A DNA stretch of 64,000 nt from Astragalus membranaceus (Eukaryota > Streptophyta > Magnoliopsida > Fabales > Fabaceae). Positions 45,221-55,561 of this stretch are shown here, one piece after another. A model generated the notes under the pieces. That model did not search any database. It saw only the letters and a program-made list of their open reading frames with translations, and had not been told where the DNA came from. A program made the translations under genes and the position numbers. Position 1 is the first letter of the stretch, and each line of letters starts with the position of its first letter. Where the stretch lies: contig CM076849.1 in assembly GCA_039519185.1 (NCBI GenBank), forward strand, positions 117,508,587 through 117,572,586, read 5' to 3'.

Positions 45221-45737
45221 AATTTAAAAAAGAATTTCAGAAGTAGCGTCAAATGCTTCCATAAGATTGTGCATAAACAGAGGTGTCTTACGACTTGAAC
45301 CTTTGCATAGCGGTTAAGATTTAGATTCAACAAGAGTGACTCGTAGTCTTGAACTCTATCTCTAATCATCAAAACCACACACAACCTTTTCCATGGGTGT
45401 ATTCTTATAAGCTCGTGCTTTTATGGCCCTGCACGTCTATCCCAATTTAGTGAACGCTCTAGGAATCCTGCCAACGATTCCATAGGAAGCGGCCCCACTT
45501 CCACATTCACAAAGGTGAGTCTATCAAGAGTACTCCTGTAGCTAGGTACTCCACTCCATATAGAGTATAGATCTCATTAAGAGTTTTTATTACCTCAACC
45601 TTATGTCGCTCCAGGAATCATGCTTCTTTACTTATAATAGCATGTTCATCTCGTATCACTTCACAACTTGTCATTACCCATTGAACCTAATTCTTGGGAT
45701 CTCCAGTCTTTTAGGTCGGGTTACCATCGTGAGTGAC
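45221..45737. other. E6 3' untranslated region, no gene seen
   Basis: About 517 bp between the polypurine tract and the end of RNase H. Nothing recognisable as a gene or repeat. Confidence 0.6.
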
Positions 45738-47400
45738 TCATGATTCTAAAGGCAATAGTCCCATCCTTTGAGACGTATTTTGGACTTTCTCCCCACCTAA
45801 TCCTTTCGTCAAAGGATCAGCTAAGTTCTGATCAGTGCGTACATGATCCACTCTCACAGCTCCTTTTGAGAGACATTCTCTCACAGTGCTGTGCTTACGA
45901 CGTATTTGTCGTCTTTTACCGTTGAAATAACGGTTCTCTATTTTTGCAATAGCCGCGGTACTGTCGCAGTGGATCAACACAGCTGGCATCGGCTTTTCTC
46001 ATAAAGGGATCTCTGCTAGTAAGCATCTAAACAAGCTAGCTTCTTTACCAGCGGTCGCCAATGCTATCATTTCAGACTCCATAGTGGACTGATCCAATAT
46101 GGTCTGTTTCTTAGATTTCCAAGAGACAGCACCACCAGCTATACTAAAAATATAGCCACTGGTTGCTTTAGAATCATCTGATAGAGTATTCCAATTTGCA
46201 TCACTGTATCCTTTAAGTACAGCTGGAAATCTCTGATAATGCAGCCCGAGATTCATGATCCTTTTAAGGTATCTCATGACTCTCTCGATAGCTTGCCAAT
46301 GCTCTATACTAGGTCGACTAGTAAACCTGCAGAACAATCCCACAACATAGGCAATGTCGGGTCTAGTACAGTCAGTGGCATACCTTAGGCTGCCAATGAT
46401 GCTTGCATATTCCGTTTGTCTTACACTGTCACCAGTGTTCTTAAAGAGCTTGACACTCGGATCATATGGTGAACATGCAGGTTTACAATTGAAATAATTG
46501 TATTTCTTTAAGATCTTCTCAATATAATGAGATTGATCAAAAGAAATTCCTTTCTCGGACCTATAGTGATCTTAATACCAAGTATTACACTTGCTTCTCC
46601 GAGGTCTTTCATATCAAAGTTGTTGCACAACAGTGATTTCATTTTAAACAACATGAATGTTTGATCCAAATATGAGTAAGTCGTCTACATAGAGACATAT
46701 GATAGTGCAAATGTCATTCTCGGTTTTGTAATATATGCATTTGTCACTTTCATTCACTTTAAACCCATTCGATATAATCAAATTATCAAACTTCTCATGC
46801 CATTGCTTAGGAGCTTGTTTGAGACCATACAGAGACTTATCCAACTTACAGACCTTGTGTTCTTGCCCATGAACAACAAACCCTTCAGGTTGTTCCATGT
46901 AGATTTCTTCTTCTAATTCACCATTTAAAAAGGCAGTTTTAACATCCATTTGGTGTACTTCCAAATTGTAAATTGCGGCCAACGAAATTAGTACCCTTAT
47001 GGATGTTATTCTAGTAACAGGTGAATATGTGTCGAAGAAATCTATATTCTCTCTTTGTCTAAAACCTTTGGCTACAAGGCGAGCCTTGTATTTATCAATA
47101 GTGCCATCAGGTTTTAGTTTCTTTTTCAAAATCCATTTACAACCAATGGGTTTGCAACCAGGAGGCAAGTCCACTAAGTTCCATGTCTTGTTAGACTCTA
47201 GAGAATCCATCTCGTCATTGATGGCTTCTTGCCATAAATCGGCATCTAAAGAAGACAATGCTTCATGAATGCTAGTTGGATCCTCTTCTAACGTATAGAC
47301 CATATAATCGGGTCCATAGTATTTAGCAACACCTGCTCTCTTACCTCTTCGAGGTTCTATTTCCCTTTGTTCGTTGTTTTCAACGTTCCTAGGCACAGAG
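45738..47400 (-). pseudogene. E6 RT and RNase H, frameshifted
   Basis: Copia order on the minus strand. RT begins near WQEAINDEMDSLESNKTWNL and includes GCKWILKKKLKPDGTIDKYK, DVKTAFLNGELEEEIYMEQP and CLYVDDLLIFGSN (the YVDD active site, about 46675). The frame then changes near 46640, and again near 46345 and 45995. RNase H shows YSDANWNTLSDDSKATSGYIF, STMESEMIALATAGKEA and a tail ADPLTKGLGGEKV. At least three frame breaks make it inactive. Confidence 0.9.
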
Positions 47401-47827
47401 TGTAACAGTTGGCCACCCCAGCACTATTACAAGGGGGGTAGAGAAGACCGTGATGTAATAGTGCTGGGGTGGCCAATGCGTTGGACCTGGGCTGTTACAA
47501 TAAAAAGGCGCCTTTTTATTGTAACAGCCCAGGTCCAACGCATTGGCCACCCCAGCACTGTTACATCACGGTCTTCTCTACCCCCCTTGTAGAATTTTTG
47601 CCTTCCGTGGGAATCGAACCTTGCACCTGAGGCGTAAGTGCAAGTTAAACACACCTCCCACTACCAATTGGGCGCTCAATTGGTAGTGGGAGGTGTGTTT
47701 AACTTGCACTTATGCCTCAGGTGCAAGGTTCGATTCCCACGGAAGGAAAAAATTCTACAAGGGGGATAGAGAAGACCGTGATGTAACAGTGCTGGGGTGG
47801 CCAATGCGTTGGACCTGGGCTGTTACA
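47401..47827. mobile_element. Multi-palindromic insertion with tRNA-like A/B boxes
   Basis: 427 bp with TGTAACAG/CTGTTACA termini and perfect 5-bp TSDs CAGAG (47396-47400, 47828-47832). One large inverted repeat runs 47520-47827 (arms of 154 bp, centre about 47673). A second overlaps it at 47430-47589 (arms of 80 bp, centre the perfect palindrome around AAAGGCGCCTTT). Each 154-bp arm holds a tRNA-like unit: GCTCAATTGGTAGTGG (D-arm/A-box-like) and GGTTCGATTCC (perfect B box), about 45 bp apart. The class is unresolved: SINE-derived foldback, or an LTR-type miniature element. No coding capacity. Confidence 0.85.
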
Positions 47828-48480
47828 CAGAGACTTGACTAGTTCCGGTGCCCCCACTCTTTCTAGATTTAAAAGGGAATTCGTTTTCATAAAAGTCAAC
47901 ATTATTTGACTCTATGATCACTTTAGCTTTAAGGTCATAAAACCTGTAAGCTTTACTATTTACTGCATACCCAATGAATACACATTCATAAGCTCTGCTG
48001 GCGAGTTTAACTCTTTTTGGGTCTGGAATCCTGACATAAGTCAAGCAACCCAAGATTCGAAAATAAGACACATTAGGTTGTCTTTTCTTAATGATTTCAT
48101 AAGGAGAAATTTTGCTTTTAGACTTTGGAAGTCTATTCAGGACATAACATACGGTTAACAAAATATCCCCCCACCAGTGAGATGCAGCACCAGAATAAAG
48201 CATAATAACAACTACCAATTCGGTAAAAGTTCTATTCTTTCTTTCTGCTTTACCATTCATTTCGGGAGAATATGGTGCAGTCGTTTCATGTATAATTCCA
48301 TTAAATTAATGGGAATCATACTCCATTTCTCAATTGCTATAAAAGCTCTTAACCTTTCTATTTAATTGATTTTTGAAATGTGTAATGGAAAACTTTGAAT
48401 ATGTCAAGCACTTCACTTTTATTTTTCACAAAGTATACTACAATGTAGTCAAATCAATTATAAATAAAAGTCGTAAACTA
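47828..48480 (-). pseudogene. E6 integrase, C-terminal part
   Basis: The clear part, 48260-47833, starts MNGKAERKNRTFTEL, the block around the third catalytic residue of copia integrase. It continues with WGDILLTVCYVLNRLPKSKSK and RAYECVFIGYAVNSKAYRFYD. Upstream to about 48480 degraded words (IIHETTAPYSPE, and VVYFVKNKSEVLDIFK) can still be read in shifting frames. The N-terminal integrase finger is not recognisable. Confidence 0.85.
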
Positions 48481-49363
48481 TCGTTTTCCATTTCTGGTTA
48501 ACGTTCTATCTTATTCGCATATATCTGAATGAGTCAAAACTAATACTCAGATTTCCTTACTGATTTATGTGAAGTCCTGAAAATTCTTGCTTGACTACAA
48601 AAATCACAATTTTTTCTTTAAGTCATTTAAGAAAATAACTTTTGCAAAAAGGTATCTGGCTCTTATTGAAAGGAATGCGTTTGTTTAAACGTCAAAGTCA
48701 AACACGTCTAAAAAAAATAGTGCAGCGTTCAAAACTTCCGATAGATGAAGTAAACAATGCGTTAAAAAAATATTCACCAGACTCAACATACTTTTTTTTC
48801 CAGCAGCGGTCTATGTTCGAAACATAGTATGATCACATAGAGCAAAGCCAGTGACCATCCACCAACCTTCGCAATTATCAACAATGTTGATTTCATAAAT
48901 TATAGCAACCGATTGCTATTCAGTCAGGTTAGCCTGCGGGGCAGAGCTTGGCATGTTCCTACACTTGCATGTCATATGACCTGGTCACCCGCAACTTAAA
49001 CAATTAAATGGAGGCGCAAACATCATTCTTAGGTTGTGGTGGTGGTTGAGGCTTAGGATATGGGGACTTTGGAGGGTTCCCATTCTTGTTGTGGTTCTTT
49101 TGAATCTGATTACGGTTTTAATTTTGAAAGGTTTTCTAGAAAGTTATATTGCAATTTTCAAAATTATATATTGCAATATATCGTGAAACACATAACTTCT
49201 CAAAAAAATGTTATTGCTAATGAGATCAAAAGCAATTCTATGATATAAAACATAATATAAAACTATTAACCGTTAAATGTTAACCACTAACGGCAACAAA
49301 AGATACGAATAAAAATAATTTCAAAAAATAGGAATTAAAAAAAATTCATTCTTATAGAGATGA
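48481..49363 (-). pseudogene. E6 degraded middle region with one zinc knuckle
   Basis: At about 48960-49016 the reverse strand encodes CLSCG, a stop, then PGHMTCKC, a CCHC knuckle of gag. The rest is AT-rich and frameless; protease and the first half of integrase are missing or unreadable. Confidence 0.6.
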
Positions 49364-49693
49364 TTATTCTCTTTCCGTAGAATTAAAAATTATCGAGATA
49401 ATCATTCTCTTTCTATTATTATACCGTATAGAGAAAAAAATTCTCTTTCTATTGATAAATAGTATAAAGAAAATTATTCTCTTTCTATAGGAATATTTCT
49501 TTTTCAGAGCATCACAGACATCCCTGGCGGACATACAGGTACTGTAATAATCATAAAGATCATCAGTTAGTCCGTCCAGAATAAAATTCTTACAGAGATA
49601 GTCATGCTCCTTCCATAGGAGTATTTCATTTGCTTTTTTAGTCTGTTCAGCTGTTTCAGCGGAACCAGGACCAGTAATTTCTTCGGTTGTCAT
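49364..49693 (-). pseudogene. E6 gag, N-terminal fragment
   Basis: It begins MTTEEITGPGSAETAEQTKK at 49693 and keeps about 67 residues of copia gag (LWKEHDYLCKNFILDGLTDD, CMSARDVCDALKKKY). Then it runs into a repeated A/T-rich block (49360-49500) with several ATTCTCTTTCTAT words that replaces the rest. The start lies only 25 bp from the LTR, so leader and PBS seem to be deleted. Confidence 0.8.
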
Positions 49694-49718
49694 GGCTGAA
49701 TTAGAAACGCCTTAAAAT

Positions 49719-50311
49719 TGTTAATCCGAGTAGGTTCCCAGGAAAGAGAGGTGGGTCACAATGAACACTCTTAAGTACCAAGTATTTCCTAGCCAGAACT
49801 TTCCCCAAAACAACATTGTTTTCAAAAATCAAGCCGAAGAGATTACTAGGATGAGTCGCGGACTAGGTCGCTCTCTTTAAGATGTTTCGTGGCACTGCTC
49901 CAAGGTGCAAGCAGGCTATCAACCACGACGTCCCCAGGAAAAAACAGCCCAGTCAAAACTGCTACGAAAGTTCATTGCACCGTGAAAATTCGCTCTAAGA
50001 TATACACCCTCAAAATGGTTATGAAAAACCACTCTTTAGAAACTAAGCTTGGAAATGCTTCAAGCTTTCTAGAGAAGAAAGAGATTTTGGTTATGAAAAC
50101 CACTCTTAAAAATAAACTTGGAAATGCGTCAAGTTTTCTAGAGAAGAAGAGAAGTTGAGAGAGAAGAGAGAAAAGTTGGAAGTGCATCAACTTTTGGTGT
50201 GAGAAATGAGTGAGGGGGAGTGTCCCTTTTATAGTCTTTTTACACTATAGAGGTGTTTAGTCTACCCAATGTGGGACTTTTTTCAAATTCATATTTAACA
50301 AAGTTTCAACA
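49719..50311 (-). repeat. E6 5' LTR
   Basis: 593 bp, TGTTAATCCGAG to AAAGTTTCAACA, same length as the 3' LTR. Confidence 0.92.
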
Positions 50312-51074
50312 GGGCTGGCCCAACATATTTGGAGACCTAAAGCGATCTCTCGGGTGAGGCCTACAGGATAATAAAATAATGTAAATTCTTAATGTTCGAT
50401 TCAATGTAATTTAATCTTTTTTTTTTTGGATTTTCATTGAAAAAAAGTTTTTTTGAAGAAGTAGATAAATAAAAATTTGGGCAACGTAATAACCACAAAC
50501 GAATGCGGACATAAAATCCAAGTTCCATTAAAAATATTATTTGAATAACTCAAATGAATAATTTTAAGTTGGGTAAAAATAAATGGACGATTTACAACTA
50601 TTTGTTTAGTACAAAAAAGAGTTTCCAGGCTCTTAAATAATTAAAATATAACTATAGTTATAATTATAAAAATAAGATAATAACAATAGAATAAAAAACC
50701 AATAAATGAAATGCCAATGATACTTCATCACTTTGTTTGTCCCACTTTGTTTGCAGTTCAAGGTTTTGACACTCCATTTACGAAAAATGATCAGGAGTCT
50801 AGATTGTTTAAAAAGTACTATCTAATTTACCATTTCACTCTTTATCCCACTTGTTTTTACCAAACTTTGTTCATTTAGTTAGGCTTTTTATTTAGCACAG
50901 CTAGTTTTTATATATAAAAGTAAGATTCCGTAAGCCAAGAAGAGGTCATTTAGGCGGGAAAAAGTCCGCCAAAATGGAGGGTATTTTTGTAATTTACGCT
51001 TTTGATATTAATTGTCTTCCCATTGTAAATAATTGCATCAATAACCTATCCAATTCCCAATGAACACATTAATT
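50312..51074. other. AT-rich unassigned sequence with a possible hAT end
   Basis: It starts GGGCTGGCCCAACATATTTGG, and with the preceding CA reads CAGGGCTGGCCC, similar to common plant hAT termini. No opposite end was found, so this is weak. The rest is AT-rich without a supported frame. Confidence 0.35.
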
Positions 51075-51505
51075 ATGGTGTAGGCGCATGGGAAATATAA
51101 AGAGGCATTAGCATTGAACATGGAATTCAAATGGTGTTAAATTTGAATGGTGTATAGGTGAATGAGGAATATAAAGGGGCATTAGCATTCAACCTTATGA
51201 GTAATTATTACACGGAGAAGATTAATAGGTGTTGATAATTAGGATTCATTAATTAAAAATGTTAATCATTGAACCTTGGCGAACACATAAGACATTAAAT
51301 TCGAATTGTCCAATTGATGTAGGCGCATGGGGAATATAAAGAGGCATTGAACTCGACTTTAAACATTGAACATGGAATTCGAATGGTGCATGGCAAATAG
51401 GTTTTCAGCATTCAATTTTATGGGGAAGATTATTATGTGTTGATAATTGGGGTTCTTTAATTCAAAATGTTAATCATTGCACCATGGATAACACATGAGC
51501 CATTG
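51075..51505. repeat. Diverged tandem repeat, about 240-bp unit
   Basis: Two main copies begin with GTAGGCGCATGGG(A/G)AATATAAAGAGG at about 51080 and about 51318. Each runs through GAACATGGAATTC(A/G)AATGG and TGTTAATCATTG. A partial third start (GTATAGGTGAATGAGGAATATAAAG) lies at about 51152. No coding frame. Confidence 0.8.
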
Positions 51506-51511
51506 AATTCG

Positions 51512-53682
51512 TGTAACACCCTCAAAATAATTAATCGAATTATTTGGAGGAAGACCCGAATGAATTATTTTTAGTACGTATTTATCGAGTGCTAAAGTTA
51601 ATTATTTCGTTGTCTCATGAACGTTAAACCGAGAAAACGAAATAAGGGTGTTTTGGGGAAGAAATAAGAGATTAAGGGCAATATGGTCATCTGACCATAT
51701 TACCACTTAATGTAAATAGAAGAAAAGAAATTAAAGAAAGAAAAGAAGAAGGAATCGAAGGAAAGAAGAGAAGAGAAGAAAGAACAAAGGAAGAAGAATA
51801 GGAAGAGGAGAAGAGGAAGAATCACTCACCCCCAAGCTCCAATACTTCATCATCTTCATCATCTCCCATCCATTTTCAAAACCCAAGAACTAGGTAAGCT
51901 TCTCCTCCATTTTTCCCCCTTTTATGGACCTACGAATTTTTAGGGTTTTGATGGGGGATTTGTTGAAATCTTGGGTTGTGTGATGAAATTGATGATTGAA
52001 ACATGTTTAGCAGCAAGCCCAACGAGGATTCAAAGCGGTTTGAAGCTCAAATCGAAGTTTGAAGCGGGTTGGTGATTATAGGGTTCCGTTTTGGGATTTT
52101 GAAGTCTCGATGATTTCGGCTCGGTATCGACTCTTGCTTCAAGGGTGAGTTTTACTCACGTTTAGGATTGTTCCGTTTTGAAATGAATTTTTCGTGCTTT
52201 GCTTTCGGAAGATTTTGAGTCGAAAACCGTTATTTCAAAATATACCGTATTTTAATAAAATTCGTTTAGATTGAGGTTTTGATTGATTTGGTTGATTGTG
52301 TAATATTGATTGAATCTGTTTTTCTGGCTGTTTGAACTGTTTTCAATCGGAACAAGAATCGGAATTGAGCGGAATAGCGGATTTCGCGAGAAACCGCAAA
52401 ATTTGCACTTTCTCAGCACCCATCGTGACGCGAGGCGCATCCATCGGGTCGCGACCCCTTCCAAAAATAGTTACAGTTTTGTTTCTGTCACTGTTCGCGA
52501 CGCTTTGCAGTTTATCAGCAACTGTACACTGATTTTATTTTCGCAATAACTTTTGATCTGGGAACCCGATTGAGGTGTTCTAAGATGCGTTTGAAATCTT
52601 ATTCAGAGGCCTAACTGAATATACAATTTAAAAGGTAAAAAGAACTGTTTTTGAAGTTATAAACGGTTTTAAAAGTGTTGAATTAGTATGCGAGAGCAAA
52701 CATAGATTGTGTTTATGATACGAACTAAATGTTCAACTATCGGTCTAATGTAAATGAACTAAATGTTCATGTGAAAGTAGATATATATATTATATTGAGT
52801 TTGGGTGATGAACCATGATGTTAACATACTAGGCGGGGAAGTCATGATCCCTTACCCTAGGCCCGTATACCATTAGGGAAAGTACTATTGGTAAGGGGGT
52901 TTACCGGGAATATAGCAGAGTTGCAGTCGGTGTTGTGTTAAAAGTTTGTAGTGCGGTTCACCGGGATTATAGCAGAGTTGTAGTCGGTGTCGTACGGAGT
53001 CATAACAGGTTCACCGGGATTATAGCGCACAGAGTTGCAGTCGGTGATCTGTTAGAAGTTAACTAATAGGTTCACCGGGATTATAGCAGAGTTGCAGTCA
53101 GTGATCTATTAGAAGTTAAATGATAGGTTCACCAGGATTATAGCAGAGTTGCAGTCGGTGATCTATTAAAAGTTAAATAATACAGTTCACCGGGAATATA
53201 GCAGAGTTGCAGTCGGTGCCGTGTTAAGTTAAACAGGATTTATAATTGGACCGAGAGTGTTAGTAGGGGTCTCGGTAGAACTAACTGAGATTTTATCTCA
53301 TTGTGTATATGTTGTTGTTTTACAGATAAACAGGGAAAGTGGAAATCCAAGAGGCATGAGTAGGTGGCACTCGGATGGTGGCTGAAGACTTAGCTTTATG
53401 CTTAAGTTAATGTTTCCCTTTTGTTGTCTATGTACGGTAACACTATGTCTTTAGTGTTATATCTTTCTTCCGCTTTCTTGCATGATATTGAGCACTATAG
53501 TTTGCTGAAGGATATGGTCAGGAAACCTATTTGGTCTTATTTGTATTTAAGACTGTTTTGTTGTTATTCAGCGAGAACTATATTGCAGTGTTCAGTATAT
53601 ATGCAGGAATTTTATATCTATGATGTTTTAGGGATGGTGCACTTGGGTATTTTTACTCGATAAAAATACCGGGGGTGTTACA
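51512..53682 (+). repeat. F 5' LTR
   Basis: 2171 bp, TGTAACACCC to GGGTGTTACA. It has a GA-rich leader (about 51715-51815), donor-like ACTAG|GTAAGC (51893/51894), a six-unit tandem array (52898-53232), and a 3' end with AAAAATACCGGGGGTGTT. Confidence 0.88.
52898..53232 (+). repeat. Tandem array in F LTR, about 57-bp unit, six copies
   Basis: The unit core is GGTTCACCGGGATTATAGCA followed by GAGTTGCAGTCGGTG and a variable tail (TGATCTGTTAGAAGTTAA or variants). Units vary from 53 to 61 bp. The other F-type LTR has the same six units at 59996-60327. Confidence 0.93.
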
Positions 53683-53684
53683 GT

Positions 53685-53696
53685 TGGTATCAGAGC
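53685..53696 (+). other. F primer-binding site (initiator Met tRNA)
   Basis: TGGTATCAGAGC, two bases after the LTR. Confidence 0.88.
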
Positions 53697-53818
53697 AGTT
53701 CGACCTAGTCGGACTTAGATGTTAGAGTCTTTTACTTCCTTTAGTTATGATTCTTCTTAGTATGCTATTAGACATTGAGCTTCATCAACTTAATACTTTG
53801 TGCATATTTCGCAGAATC

Positions 53819-55561
53819 ATGGCCAGAAGAGGTAGGGGAGGTCTTCCTCCTGCTGATCCACATTTCGAATGGATGCAGAATGTGATTGAGAATCAGCAGA
53901 AGATGATGCGGGATATGTTGCAAATGCAGCATGATCATATGGGTCTGCAGCAGCCCAATGTTTAACCTCATCAAGAAGATCCTAACCGGACATATTTCTG
54001 ATTTCAAAAGATGAAGCCCCCGGCTTACAAGGGTGGACCAGATCCAATGACTGCTTATTATTGGATAGATGCAATGGAGAAAAATTTTCAAACCTCGCAA
54101 TGCGGGGAAGAAGAAAAGGTAATATGTGCGGCAAATGTGCTCAATGAAGATGCCCACACCTGGTGGTGTAATGCAAGGCAAATGATGGAACTCCAAGGGA
54201 CTCCCCTCACTTGGGACAACTTCAAGGAATTATTTTCGAAGCAATATTTCCCTTCAGTGAAGAAATTAAGCAAGCAAGCAGAGTTTGTGAACCTCAAACA
54301 AGGTGACTTGTCAGTTGGGGAATATGCTGCGAAATTTGAAAGGCTGTCTCAGTTCTATGAGTTGGGGAGGTATGCCCCAGATGATATGTGGAAGATGCAA
54401 ATGTTCAAAGAGGGTTTTACAGCTGATGTGAGCCAAGGCCTCAGTTCTTACATTCTGGTTAATTATCCTGCCTTAGTGCAACAAGCATATATTGCTGAGG
54501 GGGGTCTGAGGAAAATGTATGCTGAAAGGAAAGATTATTGGAAGGGTAAGAAGAAGGTGGCTGAATCTTCTACTCCAAACAGACAATTCAAGGGAAGCAA
54601 TTATAAAGGGAAACAGGTGCAATCGTCCGATCCATCAAGGTTTAGAAATTGTCCAAATTGCGGAAGGTATCACCGTGGGGATTGTCAGCAAAGATCCAAT
54701 TGATGCTATGTCTGCAATGAAGAGGGCCACTATGCAAATGAGTGTCCAACAAAGAAGAATTTCCAAGGAGCACCAAATGTTCCTAAGCAGGGGCGAATCA
54801 ACACTTTGGATGCTCGGACCATCACACATAATGACAACTTACTGAGGGGTACGGGATCTCTTTTCAATAACTCAGTCAATATATTATATGATTCCGGTGC
54901 AACCCATTGTTTTATAGCACAAGCATGTGTAGATCGGTTGGGATTAGCATTGTCTGAGCTATCCGTGCCGATAACCATTTTAACTGCTGCCAAGGGCCGG
55001 GTCCAGACCCAGTCATTGTGTGAAAATTTTCTACTTGTCATAGGGGACAGGAATTTTGTAGTAAAATTTATTTGCTTGCCTATGAGAAGTATGGACATCG
55101 TTCTGGGTATGGATTGGATGGCTGCAAATAATGTAACAATCAACTGTGCTGATCGAACCATCAGCTTCGCCTTCGAATCCGTGGGATTGACACAGGCAAA
55201 TTCTGAAGCAACTATCTCTTTCACCTCAGCAAGCCAATCACTATTCCAAGCTGCGAAAGCTTACATTATTATGTTGTCTGCATCCACTGAAACAGGTTTA
55301 GATTTGTCATCTGTACAAGTGGTGAATGAATTTCTGGATGTTTTCCCGGATGAAGTTTCCTCTGTACCTCCTGACCGAGAGGTAGAGTTTTCTATAGAGT
55401 TGACTCCTGGCACAGGATCAATATCTATTGCTCCTTATAGAATGTCTCCTTTATAATTAAAGGAATTGAAGTCTCAACTTGAAGAGTTGATCACAAGGAG
55501 GTTCATTCGACCGAGCGCTTCTCCATGGCGTGCTCCGGTGTTGTTAGTCAAAAAGAAAGAT
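53819..55561 (+). pseudogene. F gag, protease and start of RT, with stops
   Basis: Gag starts MARRGRGGLPPADPHFEW at 53819. Stops fall at about 53963 and 54000. The core follows (KPPAYKGGPDPMTAYYWIDAM, AHTWWCNARQ, FVNLKQGDLSVGEYAAKF). Two zinc knuckles (CPNCGRYHRGDC; CYVCNEEGHYANEC) are separated by a stop at about 54700. Protease keeps DSGATHCFIAQ and the linker VQVVNEFLDVFPDEV. A further stop at about 55454 precedes RT (LVKKKD), which S3 cuts. The layout is that of a Ty3/gypsy element, related to H. At least four in-frame stops make it dead. Confidence 0.9.

Larger units (their letters stand above)
44616..50311 (-). mobile_element. E6: decayed Ty1/copia element with a palindromic insertion
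   Basis: Two 593-bp LTRs (44616-45208, 49719-50311) in direct orientation, about 11 visible differences (near 2%). Flanks read AGGCT and GGGCT, a TSD with one change. The interior on the minus strand runs gag, zinc knuckle, degraded integrase, RT, RNase H in the copia order. All coding parts are broken, and only about 25 bp separate the LTR from the gag start, with no recognisable PBS. A 427-bp foldback unit sits between integrase and RT. Confidence 0.88.
51894..53814 (+). other. Possible leader intron of F
   Basis: A consensus donor AG|GTAAG at 51894 follows a GA-rich leader. Acceptor-like GCATATTTCGCAG ends at 53814, four bases before the gag ATG (53819). It would remove 1921 nt including the PBS. 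Same layout as in E2, E3 and E4 although F is a different family. Confidence 0.42.

Noticed and set aside
47672..47745. A functional tRNA gene
   Set aside because: The A-box region departs from consensus, the sequence does not form a convincing acceptor stem, and it is part of an inverted pair inside a mobile unit.
50310..50330. A hAT transposon end
   Set aside because: Only one CAGGGCTGGCCC-like end is seen, partly overlapping the E6 LTR terminus, and no matching inverted end or 8-bp duplication was found; kept only as a weak remark.
52898..53232. Regular repeats with similar spacing, like a CRISPR array
   Set aside because: Units vary in length and sequence, the whole unit repeats, there are no unique spacers, and the DNA is a plant LTR.
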